From Microbacteriaceae bacterium (GTDB lineage: Bacteria > Actinomycetota > Actinomycetes > Actinomycetales > Microbacteriaceae): a stretch of 8,572 nucleotides of DNA. Of the stretch, positions 7,519-8,572 are shown piece after piece. The notes under the pieces were generated by a model. The model did not search any database, was not told where the DNA came from, and was given only the letters and a program-made list of their open reading frames with translations. The position numbers and the translations under genes were made by a program. The stretch is from contig JAKONM010000269.1 in the NCBI GenBank assembly GCA_022701925.1, positions 1-8,572 on the forward strand. Direction: 5' to 3'. Every line of letters starts with the position of its first letter. The stretch's first letter is position 1.

Positions 7519-7539
7519 GGCGCCGCCCCGCGCGGCGCC
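7519..7539 (-). promoter_or_regulatory. 5' leader hairpin abutting the ribosome site of the 96-residue gene
   Basis: A perfect 8-bp GC-only inverted repeat (GGCGCCGC at 7519-7526, GCGGCGCC at 7532-7539) has a 5-nt loop. On the minus strand it ends exactly where the GAGGAGGG ribosome site begins. No minus-strand gene is visible upstream for it to terminate, so a leader structure affecting translation or mRNA stability is more likely than a terminator. Confidence 0.4.
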
Positions 7540-7566
7540 CAGGAGATCCTGCTCCGTCCCGGGACG
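7540..7566. promoter_or_regulatory. Paired palindromes in the divergent intergenic region
   Basis: CGTCCCGGGACG (7555-7566) is a perfect 12-bp palindrome. Beside it CAGGA-GA-TCCTG (7540-7551) is an interrupted dyad whose minus-strand reading contains CAGGAT, a possible weak -10. Position between two divergent genes is typical for an operator. In DNA this GC-rich, a chance origin cannot be excluded. Confidence 0.3.
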
Positions 7567-7674
7567 CCCCGTGCGCCGCGGTGACCGACCGGCGTCGCGG
7601 CGCGCGGCGTCCCGCTGCACGCATCGCCGCGCAGGACGCGCCGGGCCGGAACGCGCACTCCCTGGTCGCTCGCG

Positions 7675-7704
7675 TTTCCACCCCCGTCCGGGGGGCGGCA
7701 GGAT
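7675..7704 (+). promoter_or_regulatory. Weak candidate promoter for the pseudokinase gene
   Basis: TTTCCA (7675-7680) and CAGGAT (7699-7704) are separated by 18 bp. They match the -35 and -10 consensus at four and three of six positions. The spacer holds a C-run/G-run dyad (CCCCC at 7681-7685, G-run 7690-7695). It lies 27 bp before the start codon. The match is weak and unproven. Confidence 0.25.
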
Positions 7705-7718
7705 GTGCACCGTGCACC
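7705..7718 (+). repeat. Tandem GTGCACC repeat just before the pseudokinase ribosome site
   Basis: Two exact, adjacent copies of GTGCACC (7705-7711 and 7712-7718); each holds the palindrome GTGCAC. They lie between the candidate -10 and the GGAGG ribosome site, a place where a repressor could act. Two 7-bp copies are weak evidence on their own. Confidence 0.35.
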
Positions 7719-7731
7719 ACCGGAGGCCGCG

Positions 7732-8572
7732 ATGACCGACGAGCTCGACCCGCCGCACGACGGCGAGACGCTGGCGGCGCTGCTGGAGCGGGAGCACCTG
7801 CTGCCGGGCCGCCTGGAGGAGATCCTGGCCGCGGTGGCCGAACAGGTCGCCGCCCTGCACGCCGTCGGCGTCGTCCACGGCGCGATCCACCCCGAGACCG
7901 TGCTGGTCGGTGCGGACGGCTCGGTGCGGCTGCTCGACCCCGACGTCGCCCGCGGCGTCCGCGGCGTCGGAGCGGGCTTCGAGGACGACGACGAACCCTC
8001 CGAGGCGGACGACCTGGCGGACCTGGAGGCGCTGCGCACCACGGGGAGGACCGTGGCGCCCTGGCCCTCGGCCGCCGAGGTCGTGCGAGCCGACCGGCGG
8101 ATCGGCGTCGGCGCCGCCGTGCTGGTCGGCACGGCGGGCATCGGGCTGAGCGTGGCGCTGATCGGGACCGCGGCGGCCGGCCTCGCGGGCCTGACCGCGG
8201 CCCCGCGGACCAGCACCGGCGCCGCCGCGCGCCCCGCCCCCGGGCTCACGCTCGAGCCGGGGGCGCTCGGCGACCCCGGCTCCCTGTTCGCGGACGGCTC
8301 CGAGCCCGAGCCCTACCCGAGTCCCGGACCGGCGGACGACGACGGCGGCGGTGGGCGGGGCACGACGTCCTCGGGGGTCGTGTCGCCCGTCGTCGCGGCC
8401 ACGGCCGCGCCCGTCGCGACCCCCGCTCCGACCGCGACCCCGGCTCCGCGCTCGACCGGCGGGGCGATCGCGCGGCCGACCGGGTCGCCCTGGCCGTCGA
8501 CACCCGCGCCGTCGCCCGCTCCGACCGCGACGCCGACGCCGACGCCGACTCCGACTCCGACTCCGACTCCGA
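7732..8572 (+). CDS. Membrane-anchored pseudokinase-like protein with Thr/Pro-rich tail, C-terminus cut by window edge
   Basis: 280 residues are visible with no stop. The ATG is supported by GGAGG 5 nt upstream. Residues 11-75 resemble the hinge-to-activation-segment part of bacterial Ser/Thr kinases: GETLAALL, a helix ending VAALHAVGVVHG, then HGAIHPETVLV (49-59) aligning with HRDIKPENVLV, and LLDPDVARG (67-75) aligning with the DFG segment. The catalytic Asp is Ala51, the metal-binding Asn is Thr56, DFG is DPD, and the whole N-lobe (glycine loop and lysine) is absent, so kinase activity is not expected. An acidic stretch (84-100) follows. One membrane segment at about 124-156 (Gly/Ala/Val/Ile-rich) is preceded by RADRR, predicting a cytoplasmic N-part and an outside tail. 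That tail is Ala/Pro/Thr/Gly-rich and ends in Thr-Pro repeats. Function is unknown; it could be a regulatory or envelope-linked scaffold. Confidence 0.85.
   Translation, partial: MTDELDPPHDGETLAALLEREHLLPGRLEEILAAVAEQVAALHAVGVVHGAIHPETVLVGADGSVRLLDPDVARGVRGVGAGFEDDDEPSEADDLADLEALRTTGRTVAPWPSAAEVVRADRRIGVGAAVLVGTAGIGLSVALIGTAAAGLAGLTAAPRTSTGAAARPAPGLTLEPGALGDPGSLFADGSEPEPYPSPGPADDDGGGGRGTTSSGVVSPVVAATAAPVATPAPTATPAPRSTGGAIARPTGSPWPSTPAPSPAPTATPTPTPTPTPTPTP
8530..8572 (+). repeat. Thr-Pro hexanucleotide repeat
   Basis: Three units of ACGCCG (8530-8547) are followed by four of ACTCCG (8548-8571) and the first base of a further unit at the window edge. Each unit encodes Thr-Pro in the pseudokinase tail. 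Unit number can change without breaking the frame, so the tail length may vary between strains. The true length is not visible. Confidence 0.9.

Noticed and set aside
6522..8249. Apparent 575-residue minus-strand protein ending in RuvA
   Set aside because: The RuvA start is fixed by MIASLRG and normal family length. The upstream reading is low-complexity, antisense to the pseudokinase gene and out of frame with the 96-residue gene.
8530..8572. Short regular repeats considered as a CRISPR or replication iteron array
   Set aside because: The units are contiguous 6-bp codon pairs for Thr-Pro in an open coding frame, with no spacers.

Overview
This is very GC-rich, densely coding DNA from a high-GC Gram-positive bacterium (Actinomycetota). 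The gene order and the sequence style of RuvB, SecD and Rel suggest the Microbacteriaceae or a close Micrococcales relative. That placement is an inference from remembered protein families and was not confirmed by any search.

Positions 1-7118 hold a housekeeping block read entirely on the minus strand. In transcription order it contains ruvA and ruvB (Holliday-junction branch migration, sharing a 4-nt ATGA overlap), yajC, secD and secF (the accessory SecDF-YajC part of the Sec translocon, with secD and secF coupled through TGATG), and rel (a bifunctional (p)ppGpp synthetase/hydrolase that runs off the left edge at the start of its ACT domain). A strong GC hairpin separates secF from rel, and a second hairpin lies between yajC and secD. 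Compared with the usual actinobacterial order (ruvC-ruvA-ruvB-yajC-secD-secF-apt-rel), apt is missing between secF and rel, and ruvC is missing upstream of ruvA.

Positions 7119-8572 are the less ordinary part. Where ruvC would be expected there is an uncharacterised 96-residue protein (minus strand, strong Shine-Dalgarno). Divergent from it, across a 228-bp intergenic region with several symmetric elements, is an open-ended plus-strand gene. Its product looks like the C-terminal part of a bacterial Ser/Thr protein kinase that has lost its N-lobe and catalytic Asp, followed by one membrane segment and a long Thr/Pro/Ala-rich extracytoplasmic tail. The window ends inside a Thr-Pro hexanucleotide repeat. 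This membrane pseudokinase and its divergent small partner are the best candidates for something undescribed. Everything else is conventional core-genome content.

No tRNA, rRNA, CRISPR array, insertion sequence or attachment site was recognised. No gene-free stretch exceeds 300 bases.
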